Positions 36,499-44,946 of a DNA stretch of 64,000 nucleotides are shown piece after piece. The notes below the pieces were generated by a model. The model made no database searches. It was not told the origin of the DNA and saw nothing but the letters and a program-made list of their open reading frames with translations. The DNA is from Phormidium tenue FACHB-1050. GTDB taxonomy: Bacteria; Cyanobacteriota; Cyanobacteriia; Pseudanabaenales; Pseudanabaenaceae. Both the position numbers and the translations under genes were made by a program. The DNA is taken from contig NZ_JACJQY010000021.1 of assembly GCF_014696925.1 (NCBI RefSeq), positions 1 through 64,000 on the forward strand, given 5' to 3'. Positions within the stretch are counted from its first letter, which is position 1, and each line of letters begins with the position of its first letter.

Positions 36499-39402
36499 AT
36501 GAATGCAGTCGAAATTGAAGAAGCGGTTTCTCGGTTGGCGGAAGCACCTTTTGAGGCGGCGGAATTTCCTTTTGCGTTTCTAGAGGCTTTTGGCAATAAG
36601 GCGACTACGCTCAAGCGGCTCAGGAGTGAGCAGGGTAGCTCGAATCAGTCGGATGTGGGCGGCGTGCTGCAACGGAATAATATTCATTTGAAGGTTTGCG
36701 GGTTGGGGGATGTATCGGCAACTTTGACGGCTTTGCGGGAGAGTTCTGCTACGACTAAGCACAAGGCGAAGTTTATTCTGGCAACAGATGGGGTGGACTT
36801 TGAGGCGGAAAATTTGGTGGATGGGGAGACGATCGCCTGTTTATATCCAGCGTTTGCGGATCATTTTGGCTTTTTCTTGCCGTTGGCAGGGATTACGACG
36901 GTTAAGCAAATTCGGGAAAATGCCTTTGACATTAAGGCGACGGGGCGGCTAAATCGGCTTTATGTGGAGTTGTTGAAGGATAATCCTGATTGGGACAAGG
37001 GCGATCGCCGTGAAGATTTTAATCATTTTATGGCGCGGTTGATTTTCTGCTTTTTTGCGGAGGATACGAATATTTTTCATGGGGATGGGTTGTTTACGCA
37101 GACGATCGCACGGATGAGTGATGGTGAAAATACCCATGAGGTTTTGGCGGAGTTGTTTCGGGCGATGGCGACTCCGCTACAGGAACGAGAGGCGTTAGGG
37201 ATTCGCAACTGGGCGAATGTGTTTCCCTATGTGAATGGGGGACTGTTTAGCCCTCATCCCGTGGATCGCCCTCACCCCCTAGCCCCCTCTCCCAAGGAGG
37301 GAGAAGGGGGACAAGAATCTCCTCTTACTCCCCTCTCCCGTTCTGGGAGAGGGGCTGGGGGTGAGGGAGTTCCCCGTTTTAGCAAGATTGCGCGATCGTA
37401 TTTGCTGCATATTGGCAATCTGGACTGGAAGCGGATCAATCCTGATATTTTTGGGTCGATGATTCAGGCGATCGCTGATGATGAGGAGCGCGGCACTTTG
37501 GGGATGCACTATACGAGTGTGCCGAATATCCTGAAGGTGCTGAATCCGTTGTTTTTGGATGATTTACGCGCTCAGTTGGAGGCGGCGGGAGACAATGCTC
37601 GTAAGTTGTTAAATTTGCGGCAACGGATGGCGAAGATTCGGGTGTTTGATCCTGCCTGTGGGTCGGGGAATTTTTTGGTGATTGCTTATAAGGAGATGCG
37701 ATCGCTTGAGGCGGATATCAATCGGCGGCGGGGTGAGGGCGATCGCGGGTCTGAGATTCCGTTAACTAATTTTCGAGGGATTGAGATTCGGCATTTTGCG
37801 GTGGAGGTGGCGCGGTTGGCGTTGATTATTGCGGAGTATCAGTGTGATGTGTTGTATCGGGGGCAAATGTTGGCGCTGGCGGAGTTTTTGCCGTTAAAGA
37901 GTGACAATTGGATTACTTGTGGTAATGCGTTGCGGTTGGATTGGTTGAGTTTGTGTCCGCCGACGGGTAAGGGTGTGACGGTGCAGCGTGAGGATTTGGA
38001 TTTGTGGCAAGAGACGCGGGATGAGGCTGAGATTGATTTTAAAAATGAGGGCGGTGAAACTTATATTTGTGGGAATCCGCCTTATTTGGGTTCTACTTGG
38101 CAATCGAAGGAACAGAAGGATGATTTAAAACAAATTTTTGATGGACGCACTAAGTTATGGAAGTCACTGGATTATGTGGCGGGTTGGTTTATGAAGGCTG
38201 CTGATTATGGCACTCAAACCCAAGCGGCGGCGGCGTTTGTTTCCACTAATTCCATTTGTCAGGGGCAACAAGTACCGATTTTATGGTCACTAATTTTTGC
38301 AACTGGGCATGAAATTGCTTTTGCTCATACTTCTTTTAAATGGGCAAATTTGGCGAGTCATAATGCTGGGGTGACGGTGGTTATTGTAGGGATTTCTAAT
38401 CAACCTCGAAAGTTGAAGTATCTATTTTCTAATGATGAGAAAAATCAGACAATTTTAAGAGAGACTGAGAATATAAATGCTTATTTGGTTTCGGGTGCTA
38501 ATGTTGTCATTGATAAAATAGCTAAACCCTTAAATAACTGCCCTGAAATGGTAAAAGGTAGTAGTCCAACCGATGGTGGAAGTCTTCTACTATCATCAAG
38601 AGAAGTACAAAATTTAAATCTTTCAGTTGATCAGAAATTGCTTTTCATTCGCCCTTTTTTGGGATCTGCGGAATTTATTCGTGGACAACAGAGATTTTGT
38701 TTATGGATATCCGATGAAGATGTTGCAAAAGCAAGGGCAATACCAGAAATTAGTAAACGTATTGATGCTGTTCGTTTGATGCGTTTATCTAGCTCAAAAG
38801 TTGGAACCCGTGAAGGTGCTAAATATCCGCATAGATTTGACGAGAAGCGACAGGAAGGCGATGAAACTGTAATTGCAATACCAAGGGTTTCATCGGAAAG
38901 TCGAGATTTTTTACCGTGTGGATTATTACCGCCTGATTCTATTGTTTCTGATAGTGCCTTCGCTCTCTACGATGCCCCTCTTTGGAACATGGCACTAATC
39001 GCCTCACGATTACATCTAGTCTGGATCGCCACCGTCTGCGGCAAACTAGAAACCCGATATCGCTACTCCAACACCCTCGGCTGGAACACCTTCCCCGTCC
39101 CCACCCTCACCGAACAAAACAAAACCGACCTCACCCGTTGCGCCGAAGACATACTGTTAGCCAGAGAGCATTATTTTCCTGCCGCGATCGCCGATATGTA
39201 CGATCGCGACAGAATGGACAGCGAATTTCCATTAGTCAGACAAGCCCACGAGAGAAACGATGAAATAATTGAACGGATTTACATCGGGCGGCGGTTTAAA
39301 AATGACACCGAGCGATTAGAGAAGTTGTTTGAGATGTACAGCAAAATGACCAGTAAACAAGCCCCAGCAAAACCATCTAGCAAACGAAAAACCAAGTCAT
39401 AA
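36499..39402 (+). CDS. MmeI-like class I DNA methyltransferase (restriction-modification type)
   Basis: 967 residues. AdoMet motif I is FDPACGSGNF (residues 383-392) and the amino-methylase catalytic motif is NPPY (526-529), which predicts N6-adenine methylation. Before them lies a helical spacer (FNHFMARLIFCFFAEDTNIF), after them a target-recognition region and a C-terminal helical domain. This is the MmeI/YeeA layout. The N terminus (FLEAFGNKATTLKRLRS...FILATDG) does not show the usual D-ExK nuclease motif, so cleavage may be done by another protein. A 99-bp palindromic insertion sits in frame at 37269-37367. Base usage changes sharply twice within the gene, at about 38.28 and 38.95 kb. Confidence 0.85.
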   Translation: MNAVEIEEAVSRLAEAPFEAAEFPFAFLEAFGNKATTLKRLRSEQGSSNQSDVGGVLQRNNIHLKVCGLGDVSATLTALRESSATTKHKAKFILATDGVDFEAENLVDGETIACLYPAFADHFGFFLPLAGITTVKQIRENAFDIKATGRLNRLYVELLKDNPDWDKGDRREDFNHFMARLIFCFFAEDTNIFHGDGLFTQTIARMSDGENTHEVLAELFRAMATPLQEREALGIRNWANVFPYVNGGLFSPHPVDRPHPLAPSPKEGEGGQESPLTPLSRSGRGAGGEGVPRFSKIARSYLLHIGNLDWKRINPDIFGSMIQAIADDEERGTLGMHYTSVPNILKVLNPLFLDDLRAQLEAAGDNARKLLNLRQRMAKIRVFDPACGSGNFLVIAYKEMRSLEADINRRRGEGDRGSEIPLTNFRGIEIRHFAVEVARLALIIAEYQCDVLYRGQMLALAEFLPLKSDNWITCGNALRLDWLSLCPPTGKGVTVQREDLDLWQETRDEAEIDFKNEGGETYICGNPPYLGSTWQSKEQKDDLKQIFDGRTKLWKSLDYVAGWFMKAADYGTQTQAAAAFVSTNSICQGQQVPILWSLIFATGHEIAFAHTSFKWANLASHNAGVTVVIVGISNQPRKLKYLFSNDEKNQTILRETENINAYLVSGANVVIDKIAKPLNNCPEMVKGSSPTDGGSLLLSSREVQNLNLSVDQKLLFIRPFLGSAEFIRGQQRFCLWISDEDVAKARAIPEISKRIDAVRLMRLSSSKVGTREGAKYPHRFDEKRQEGDETVIAIPRVSSESRDFLPCGLLPPDSIVSDSAFALYDAPLWNMALIASRLHLVWIATVCGKLETRYRYSNTLGWNTFPVPTLTEQNKTDLTRCAEDILLAREHYFPAAIADMYDRDRMDSEFPLVRQAHERNDEIIERIYIGRRFKNDTERLEKLFEMYSKMTSKQAPAKPSSKRKTKS
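37269..37367. repeat. In-frame palindromic REP-like insertion within the MTase gene
   Basis: 99 bp bounded by inverted arms CCCTCACCCCCTAGCCCCCT... and ...GGGGCTGGGGGTGAGGG, with inner CTCTCCC/GGGAGAG stems. It encodes about 33 residues of Pro/Gly/Ser-rich sequence (residues about 257-290) and keeps the frame. This CCCCCTAGCCCCCT type of repeat is common between genes in filamentous cyanobacteria; here it is read through. Confidence 0.85.
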
Positions 39403-39438
39403 CATCAATTAATGATCCCCCTCAATCCCCCTTAAAAA

Positions 39439-39615
39439 GCTACCGTGTACACACAAGTCATAAAACCCAGTCAAGTCAACAATTAATCGCCCCCTAGCCC
39501 CCAATTCTGGGGGAACAAGAAAATAAAATTCTTTCAAAGTCCCCCAGAATTGGGGGATTTAGGGGGCTTAGATCCATTGAAACTAGGACAAAGAGACTTG
39601 TGTGTACAAGGTAGC
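39439..39615. mobile_element. 177-bp MITE with target duplication
   Basis: Terminal inverted repeats GCTACCGTGTACACACAAGTC and GACTTGTGTGTACAAGGTAGC (one mismatch) enclose a CCCCCTAGCCCCCAATTCTGG-type palindrome. Both sides carry TTAAAAA (39432-39438 and 39616-39622), which looks like a 7-bp target duplication. Joining the flanks restores CCCCCTTAAAAAGGGG, itself a palindromic repeat. Confidence 0.85.
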
Positions 39616-39684
39616 TTAAAAAGGGGAAAGAAGAAAATTCGATAGTGTCATGAATTATTCGCGCATCAGACGATCCACCTGTAG

Positions 39685-39749
39685 GGGCAAAGCATTCCCA
39701 CAGAAATCTATAAGTTTTTAGATGATTTTGATTTGGGAATGCTTTGCCC
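39685..39749. repeat. Palindromic repeat, GGGCAAAGCATTCCC type, copy 1
   Basis: 15-nt arms GGGCAAAGCATTCCC and complement are separated by about 35 bp. A second member is 130 bp downstream. Confidence 0.8.
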
Positions 39750-39877
39750 AAACCTCGCAACGCAGGGACAAATTATCGATCAAAGCCCAAAGGGTTGAGC
39801 ATTTGCGTTTCAAGATGATCGTGGGGATTATTACCCTTTCCGCAGTTGAGAATTAACCTGCGATCGCGCTAAGTTTA

Positions 39878-39942
39878 GGGCAGAGCATTCCTGTATATAA
39901 AACCTAGCGATCCAAATAAATAGTTGCAGGAATGCTCTGCCC
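39878..39942. repeat. Palindromic repeat, GGGCAGAGCATTCCTG type, copy 2
   Basis: 16-nt arms GGGCAGAGCATTCCTG and complement are separated by about 33 bp. It has the same total length (65 bp) as copy 1 and one base change in each arm that preserves pairing. Confidence 0.8.
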
Positions 39943-40068
39943 CTACATAATTAATTATGTTTATCCTGTATTTAGGTCGTCAATACAACTTGCGTCAAAA
40001 TAGGCGATCGCTCTAGCGGAAGAGTAACAAGCCATAATAAAAATAAAATTCTTATTCACCTAAAGATC

Positions 40069-40302
40069 ATGACAGCAACCGAAAAGCTCTATCAACTCAT
40101 CCAAACCCTTCCAGAAGACCAAATCAACCAAATTTTTTACTTCGCCGAATCTCTCCACCAAAAACAGCACAATCCATCCCAATCGCTTCCCCTTGGTACA
40201 CTCACTGGACTTCTAGGTATTGCCAAACGCTCTGACTCAACACCTAGCGATCAAGAACTGCAATCCGAGTATACAGACTATCTCATTCAAAAATACCTGT
40301 AA
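40069..40302 (+). CDS. Small antitoxin-like protein
   Basis: 77 residues. The N terminus (TATEKLYQLIQTLPEDQINQIFYFAESLHQK) has the short-helix pattern of DUF2281/VapB-like antitoxin N termini seen in cyanobacteria. A linker and an acidic C-terminal helix (DQELQSEYTDYLIQKYL) follow. No toxin gene adjoins it; instead the helicase starts 24 bp downstream, so it may be the first gene of that operon. Confidence 0.65.
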   Translation: MTATEKLYQLIQTLPEDQINQIFYFAESLHQKQHNPSQSLPLGTLTGLLGIAKRSDSTPSDQELQSEYTDYLIQKYL

Positions 40303-40325
40303 ACCAGATCTAGTCAAAAACATCC

Positions 40326-42458
40326 ATGAGTAAACCCAAAGCCATCCCCTCCGTATCTGTCACCTACGCCCACAACGGCACATCCAGCCGCCCCAATGCC
40401 CTCGGTATGCGCCCCATGCAAGAACAAGCCTACCAAAAACGCGGCGAACAATATTTATTAATCAAATCACCCCCCGCCTCTGGCAAAAGTCGCGCCCTGA
40501 TGTTTATCGCCCTCGACAAGCTCGAAAATCAAGGACTCAAACAAGCGATCGTCGTCGTTCCCGAAAAAGCGATCGGCGCTAGTTTTCACAATGAGACACT
40601 TACTCAGTATGGCTTTTGGGCGGATTGGCAAGTAGAACCAAAATGGAACCTGTGCGATGCTGCTGGCAACGATGGCGGCAAAGTGGAATCGGTGCAGAAA
40701 TTTCTCGATAGTGAAGCCAAGATTTTGATCTGTACCCATGCCACCTTCCGTTTTGCAGTGGATAAATTTGGCATTGAGGCGTTTGATCAGCGCTTGATCG
40801 CCATCGATGAATTTCACCATGTTTCCGCAAATCCCAACAACAAACTCGGTGAATATGTCGGTCAACTGATGGCAAGGGATAAAACCCATATTGTCGCCAT
40901 GACTGGCTCTTATTTTCGTGGTGATGCGATCGCGGTGCTGCACCCCGAAGACGAAGCCAAATTTGAACCCGTTAAATACACCTACTACGAACAACTCAAC
41001 GGCTACCAATATCTAAAGCAACTCGACATCGGTTATTACTTTTATGCAGGTAGTTATGCCGATGAAATTATGCAAGTTCTCAATCCCAAAGAAAAAACGA
41101 TTCTGCATATTCCCAATGTCAACTCCCGCGAAAGCACCAAGGACAAAATTCGCGAAGTAGAACATATTATTGAAGAGTTAGGAGAATGGCAAGGAGCCGA
41201 TCCAGAGACAGGCTTTCAACTGGTCAAAACTGCCGATGGGACAATCTTAAAAATTGCCGATTTAGTCGATGACGATCCCGCTAAACGCGACAAAGTGACA
41301 TCGGCTCTCAAAGATCCCACCCAAAAGCATAACCGCGATCATGTCGATATCATCATCGCCCTCGGCATGGCAAAGGAAGGCTTCGATTGGATTTGGTGTG
41401 AACACGCCCTCACCATCGGCTATCGTTCCAGCCTCACCGAAATTATCCAAATCATCGGTCGCGCCACCCGTGATGCACCCAATAAATATCGCGCCCGTTT
41501 CACCAACCTCATCGCCGAACCCGATGCTTCCGAAGAAGCCGTCACCGAAGCCGTAAATGACACCTTGAAAGCGATCGCCGCCAGCCTGTTAATGGAACAG
41601 GTTCTTGCGCCGCGCTTCGAGTTCAAACCCAAACGCCCTGAGAATCAACCAACAGAAGGCTTTGACTATGGCGCAGAGGGCTACGATCCCAATAAATGTA
41701 ATGTGGGGATTAACCCAGAGACTGGTCAGATTCAATTAGAAATTAAGGGATTAGCCGAACCCAAAAGTAAAGAAGCAAAAAGGATTTGTCGCGAAGATTT
41801 AACGGAACTGGTGACGGCTTTTGTGCAAGATAAACAGGCGATCGAGCGTGGTCTATTCGATGAGGAGTTAGTTCCTGAAGAATTAACCCAAGTCCGCATG
41901 GGCAAAATCGTCAAAGAGAAGTTTCCCATCCTCGAAGAACAGGATCAAGAAGCAGTACGTCAACATGCGATCGCAGCGCTAAACGTAATCCAACAAGCCA
42001 AAAAATCCCTAAATGAATTAGGTAATAGCTATACGCTTAATCCCAATGCGATCGCTTTTCCTGAATCCACCGATTCTCCCGATCAATCAGATCGTCAACA
42101 ACTAGAGCAAGAGCCATCTCCAAACACAGCCTTGATTGACGGTGTGCGTCAGTTCGCCTTCTCCGTCACCGAATTAGACATTGATCTAATCGATCGCATC
42201 AATCCCTTCGGTGAAGCCTACGCCATCCTCGCCAAGTCCATGACCGAAGAGCGACTCAAACAGATCGCCGAAGTAATTGCCGCCAAAGATATAAAACTCA
42301 CCATAGAAGAAGCAAGGGAATTAACCAAACGAGCGCTACGGTTTAAACAGGAGAGAGGCAGACCACCATCTATCAATGCCATCGATCCTTGGGAAAAAAA
42401 GATGGCAGAAGGAGTAATCTTTTTCCAACGCAAAGCGAAGGAGGCACAAAATGCCTAA
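40326..42458 (+). CDS. SF2 (DEFH-box) helicase
   Basis: 710 residues. Walker A is PPASGKS (Lys54), motif Ia VVVPEKAIGAS, motif II DEFH (161-164), motif III AMTGSY, motif V GMAKEGFDW and motif VI IIGRATRD (376-383). This is the SF2 helicase/translocase core also used by restriction subunits. The C-terminal 300 residues are helical and unassigned. Its stop overlaps the start of the GIY-YIG gene by 8 bp, so they are coupled. DNA translocation for the neighbouring nuclease is the likely role (inference). Confidence 0.87.
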   Translation: MSKPKAIPSVSVTYAHNGTSSRPNALGMRPMQEQAYQKRGEQYLLIKSPPASGKSRALMFIALDKLENQGLKQAIVVVPEKAIGASFHNETLTQYGFWADWQVEPKWNLCDAAGNDGGKVESVQKFLDSEAKILICTHATFRFAVDKFGIEAFDQRLIAIDEFHHVSANPNNKLGEYVGQLMARDKTHIVAMTGSYFRGDAIAVLHPEDEAKFEPVKYTYYEQLNGYQYLKQLDIGYYFYAGSYADEIMQVLNPKEKTILHIPNVNSRESTKDKIREVEHIIEELGEWQGADPETGFQLVKTADGTILKIADLVDDDPAKRDKVTSALKDPTQKHNRDHVDIIIALGMAKEGFDWIWCEHALTIGYRSSLTEIIQIIGRATRDAPNKYRARFTNLIAEPDASEEAVTEAVNDTLKAIAASLLMEQVLAPRFEFKPKRPENQPTEGFDYGAEGYDPNKCNVGINPETGQIQLEIKGLAEPKSKEAKRICREDLTELVTAFVQDKQAIERGLFDEELVPEELTQVRMGKIVKEKFPILEEQDQEAVRQHAIAALNVIQQAKKSLNELGNSYTLNPNAIAFPESTDSPDQSDRQQLEQEPSPNTALIDGVRQFAFSVTELDIDLIDRINPFGEAYAILAKSMTEERLKQIAEVIAAKDIKLTIEEARELTKRALRFKQERGRPPSINAIDPWEKKMAEGVIFFQRKAKEAQNA

Positions 42459-43668
42459 ATCCCAAAACCCTCAACAGATTACCGATGAAGATTTTGCCTT
42501 GTTAGCAGAATTTGGAGATGATATCGCTCCCGATCAAGTTGGGCAACTCTCCGCTAAACAAGAACGAATTATTGCTGGCTTTGAAGAAATTGAGCGCTTT
42601 GTTGCTGAGCATGACAGATTACCCCAACATGGTAGCGATCGCGATATTTTTGAACGGCTTTATGCAGTACGTCTCGATCGCCTCCGTGAATCACCAGAAT
42701 GTCGCGAAGTTCTTAAATCTCTGGACAATCGAGGTTTACTAGATGCAGATAATCAAGATCCTAATATTAATCAATCTTCCGATATTGACGATATCTCAGA
42801 TGCAGAACTGTTGGCGGCTCTTGGGATAGAAGCTAATCCAGCACAAGATATTACCCGTCTCACCTATGTGCGATCGCGCCAAGAAATCAAAGCCGCCGAA
42901 GAAATTGCCCAACGTAATCCCTGCCAAGACTTCGAGCAGTTCAAACCAATCTTTGACCAAGTACAGCACCAATTAAAAACAGGCGAACGTCAAACCATCA
43001 AATATCAGGACAATGCCACCATCAACCTCAACGATTTATTTATCCTTGACGGGCAGAAAGTCATCGTTGCCGAAATGGGAGAATGGTTTACCAGCGATTA
43101 TGGTCTGCCTAACTCTCGCTTACGAGTTGTTTATGACAATGGCACAGAGAGTGATTTATTATTGCGATCGCTGCAACGCGCTTTAAATAAAGACAAAACC
43201 AGCCGCCGCATCACCACTCCCGATCTCGGACCACTTTTTCTCAGTACTGAAGCTGAAGACGACTTACCAACTGGTTACATTTATGTGCTGCAAAGCCAAT
43301 CCGATCATCCCTTCATTGTCGAAAATCGTTCGGTCATTCACAAGATCGGCGTGACTAGCGGCGACGTAAAAAAGCGGATTGCCAACGCTAAAAAAGATCC
43401 CACCTACCTACTCGCCGACGTGGACATTGCCCGCACATTCAAATTAGTAAATATTAATCCAAAAAAACTTGAGGCGCTGCTGCACAGGTTTTTCGACAAC
43501 GCCCGATTAGAATTAGCCCTACCCGATCGCTTTGGCATACCAGTACAACCAAGGGAATGGTTTTTCGTTCCATTAGAAACCATTGAAGCCGTAATTGAAA
43601 AAATTAAAGAAGGAACCCTTGACCAATTTCAATATGATCCAGAAACACTCAGTCTCAAGCGATCATAA
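42451..43668 (+). CDS. GIY-YIG nuclease-family protein (T5orf172/MUG113 type)
   Basis: 405 residues. The last 130 contain the nuclease-like fold: GYIYVLQS from residue 275, HKIGVTSGDVKKRIANAKKDP, then KLEALLHRFFDNARLE and a QPREWFFVPLETI end strand. This is the T5orf172/MUG113 branch, in which the second tyrosine motif is KIG. The first 270 residues are acidic and helical, with a YQDNATINLNDLFILDGQKVIV segment, and may bind the helicase. It is translationally coupled to the helicase. Confidence 0.85.
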   Translation: MPKSQNPQQITDEDFALLAEFGDDIAPDQVGQLSAKQERIIAGFEEIERFVAEHDRLPQHGSDRDIFERLYAVRLDRLRESPECREVLKSLDNRGLLDADNQDPNINQSSDIDDISDAELLAALGIEANPAQDITRLTYVRSRQEIKAAEEIAQRNPCQDFEQFKPIFDQVQHQLKTGERQTIKYQDNATINLNDLFILDGQKVIVAEMGEWFTSDYGLPNSRLRVVYDNGTESDLLLRSLQRALNKDKTSRRITTPDLGPLFLSTEAEDDLPTGYIYVLQSQSDHPFIVENRSVIHKIGVTSGDVKKRIANAKKDPTYLLADVDIARTFKLVNINPKKLEALLHRFFDNARLELALPDRFGIPVQPREWFFVPLETIEAVIEKIKEGTLDQFQYDPETLSLKRS

Positions 43669-43766
43669 ATGAGATAAAAAGTTGTCTCAGTCTTCAGAAT
43701 AAGGCGATCGCCTTGTTCTTGGTAAATTTTACTAATCGCCCTTACTTTGCAAGAACTTGCAAAAAT

Positions 43767-44735
43767 TCAAATTGCTGTACCGAGTAAATATAACAAACTC
43801 ATCCTGATCGCTACACCGTTAGTCACCTGTTTATCAATCAAGCTCAAACGAGGATCATCCATTAAGTCAGAGCTAATCTCCACACCACGGTTAACGGGGC
43901 CAGGATGCAAGACTTGGACATTCGGCGCACATTTGGCTAGGCGATCGCGAGTTATCCCATACCGCGCATGATATTCCCGCAAACTCGGAATCAGGAATTG
44001 CCCCATACGTTCCATTTGCAAACGCAAAGTCATCACAAAATCCGCATCCTCAAGGGCTGGCTCAAGGGTGTAATGGATTTTCGCGCCATATTCCGCAAAT
44101 TCTGGTGGTAATAATGTTGGCGGAGCCGCTAGATGTACATCTGCACCGTTAGTAAGCAAACTCCAAAGATTCGATCTCGCTACCCGTGAATGCAAAATAT
44201 CACCAACGATCGCTATTTTTTTGCCCTTTAGATCCTTAGCCGTCGGCGCTTTGGGATTGAGATACATGCAAAGGGTCAATAAATCCAATAAAGCTTGGGA
44301 TGGGTGTTCATGCTTGCCATCACCAGCATTGAGGATCGCCACTTTGCCGCTGAGGGCATCCATATCGCGGGCGATCGCCAAAGGCACACCTGCCGATTGA
44401 TGGCGAATCACCATAATGTCTGTACCCATCGCCAGAAAAGTTCTTGCCGTGTCAAGAATCGTTTCGCCCTTGGTAAGTGCAGATGTCCCAGGAGCAAAAT
44501 TTAAGGTGTCGGCTGAGAGTCGCTTGGCGGCAAGCTCAAAACTATTACGGGTACGGGTCGAAGATTCAAAAAACAAATTAGCGACAACTTTGCTCTGCAA
44601 GGTTGGTACTTTTTTATTGCGACGCGACAGCACTTCTAAAAAGCTAACGGCTGTCTGCAAGACCGTTTCATAATCATTCGGCGTAAAATCAGCCAGCGAG
44701 ATTACATGTCTTCGCTGCCAAGTAAGTTCAGTCAT
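43767..44735 (-). CDS. pyrB: Aspartate carbamoyltransferase
   Basis: Catalytic chain for the first committed step of pyrimidine synthesis. The carbamoyl-phosphate motif [13 protein letters not shown], the [12 protein letters not shown] strand and the [12 protein letters not shown] loop are all present. 322 residues is usual. A 50-residue membrane protein gene ends 12 bp upstream of it on the same strand. Confidence 0.95.
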   Translation of the reverse strand: MTELTWQRRHVISLADFTPNDYETVLQTAVSFLEVLSRRNKKVPTLQSKVVANLFFESSTRTRNSFELAAKRLSADTLNFAPGTSALTKGETILDTARTFLAMGTDIMVIRHQSAGVPLAIARDMDALSGKVAILNAGDGKHEHPSQALLDLLTLCMYLNPKAPTAKDLKGKKIAIVGDILHSRVARSNLWSLLTNGADVHLAAPPTLLPPEFAEYGAKIHYTLEPALEDADFVMTLRLQMERMGQFLIPSLREYHARYGITRDRLAKCAPNVQVLHPGPVNRGVEISSDLMDDPRLSLIDKQVTNGVAIRMSLLYLLGTAI

Positions 44736-44747
44736 GTTGCTTTAAAG

Positions 44748-44900
44748 CTAAGAGATAAGAGATATACCCGAAATCATGCCGATGGGGGCAGGGGCAACCA
44801 TGTCGTCTGGCAAGAAAGCGCGAGAGCTAACTAGTACTAACGTAAATAAAAAGATGGCAAAAATGATGAACGGTGCAATGTACTGACGAAAAAATGGCAC
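44748..44900 (-). CDS. Small single-helix membrane protein
   Basis: 50 residues from GTG 44900: a short N terminus (MPFFRQYIAP), one membrane helix (FIIFAIFLFTLVLVSSRAF) and a Pro-rich tail (LPDDMVAPAPIGM). The pattern looks like small thylakoid proteins known from several cyanobacterial genomes, but I cannot name it. It ends 12 bp before pyrB. No clear Shine-Dalgarno is seen. Confidence 0.6.
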   Translation of the reverse strand: MPFFRQYIAPFIIFAIFLFTLVLVSSRAFLPDDMVAPAPIGMISGISLIS

Positions 44901-44901
44901 G

Positions 44902-44946
44902 GTTTTAAATCGTTGATTAACGATTACATTATCTACGATTTAAAAC
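44902..44946. promoter_or_regulatory. Inverted repeat upstream of small membrane gene and pyrB
   Basis: GTTTTAAATCGT at 44902-44913 and its exact complement at 44935-44946 directly precede the start codon at 44900. It could be an operator or an RNA leader hairpin. Confidence 0.5.

Larger units (their letters stand above)
39403..40068. other. Element-filled gap inside the R-M region
   Basis: 666 bp without a gene. It contains a CCCCCTTAAAAAGGGG-type repeat split by a 177-bp miniature element, then two palindromes of one family (39685-39749 and 39878-39942). The 88-codon frame on the minus strand at 39494-39760 is made of these repeats and is not a gene. Confidence 0.75.

Noticed and set aside
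37269-37367. Frameshift or pseudogene in the MTase
   Set aside because: The insertion is 99 bp, keeps the frame, and both methylase motifs downstream are intact.
39494-39760. 88-codon frame on the minus strand
   Set aside because: Made up of two repeat elements, so coding appearance is accidental.
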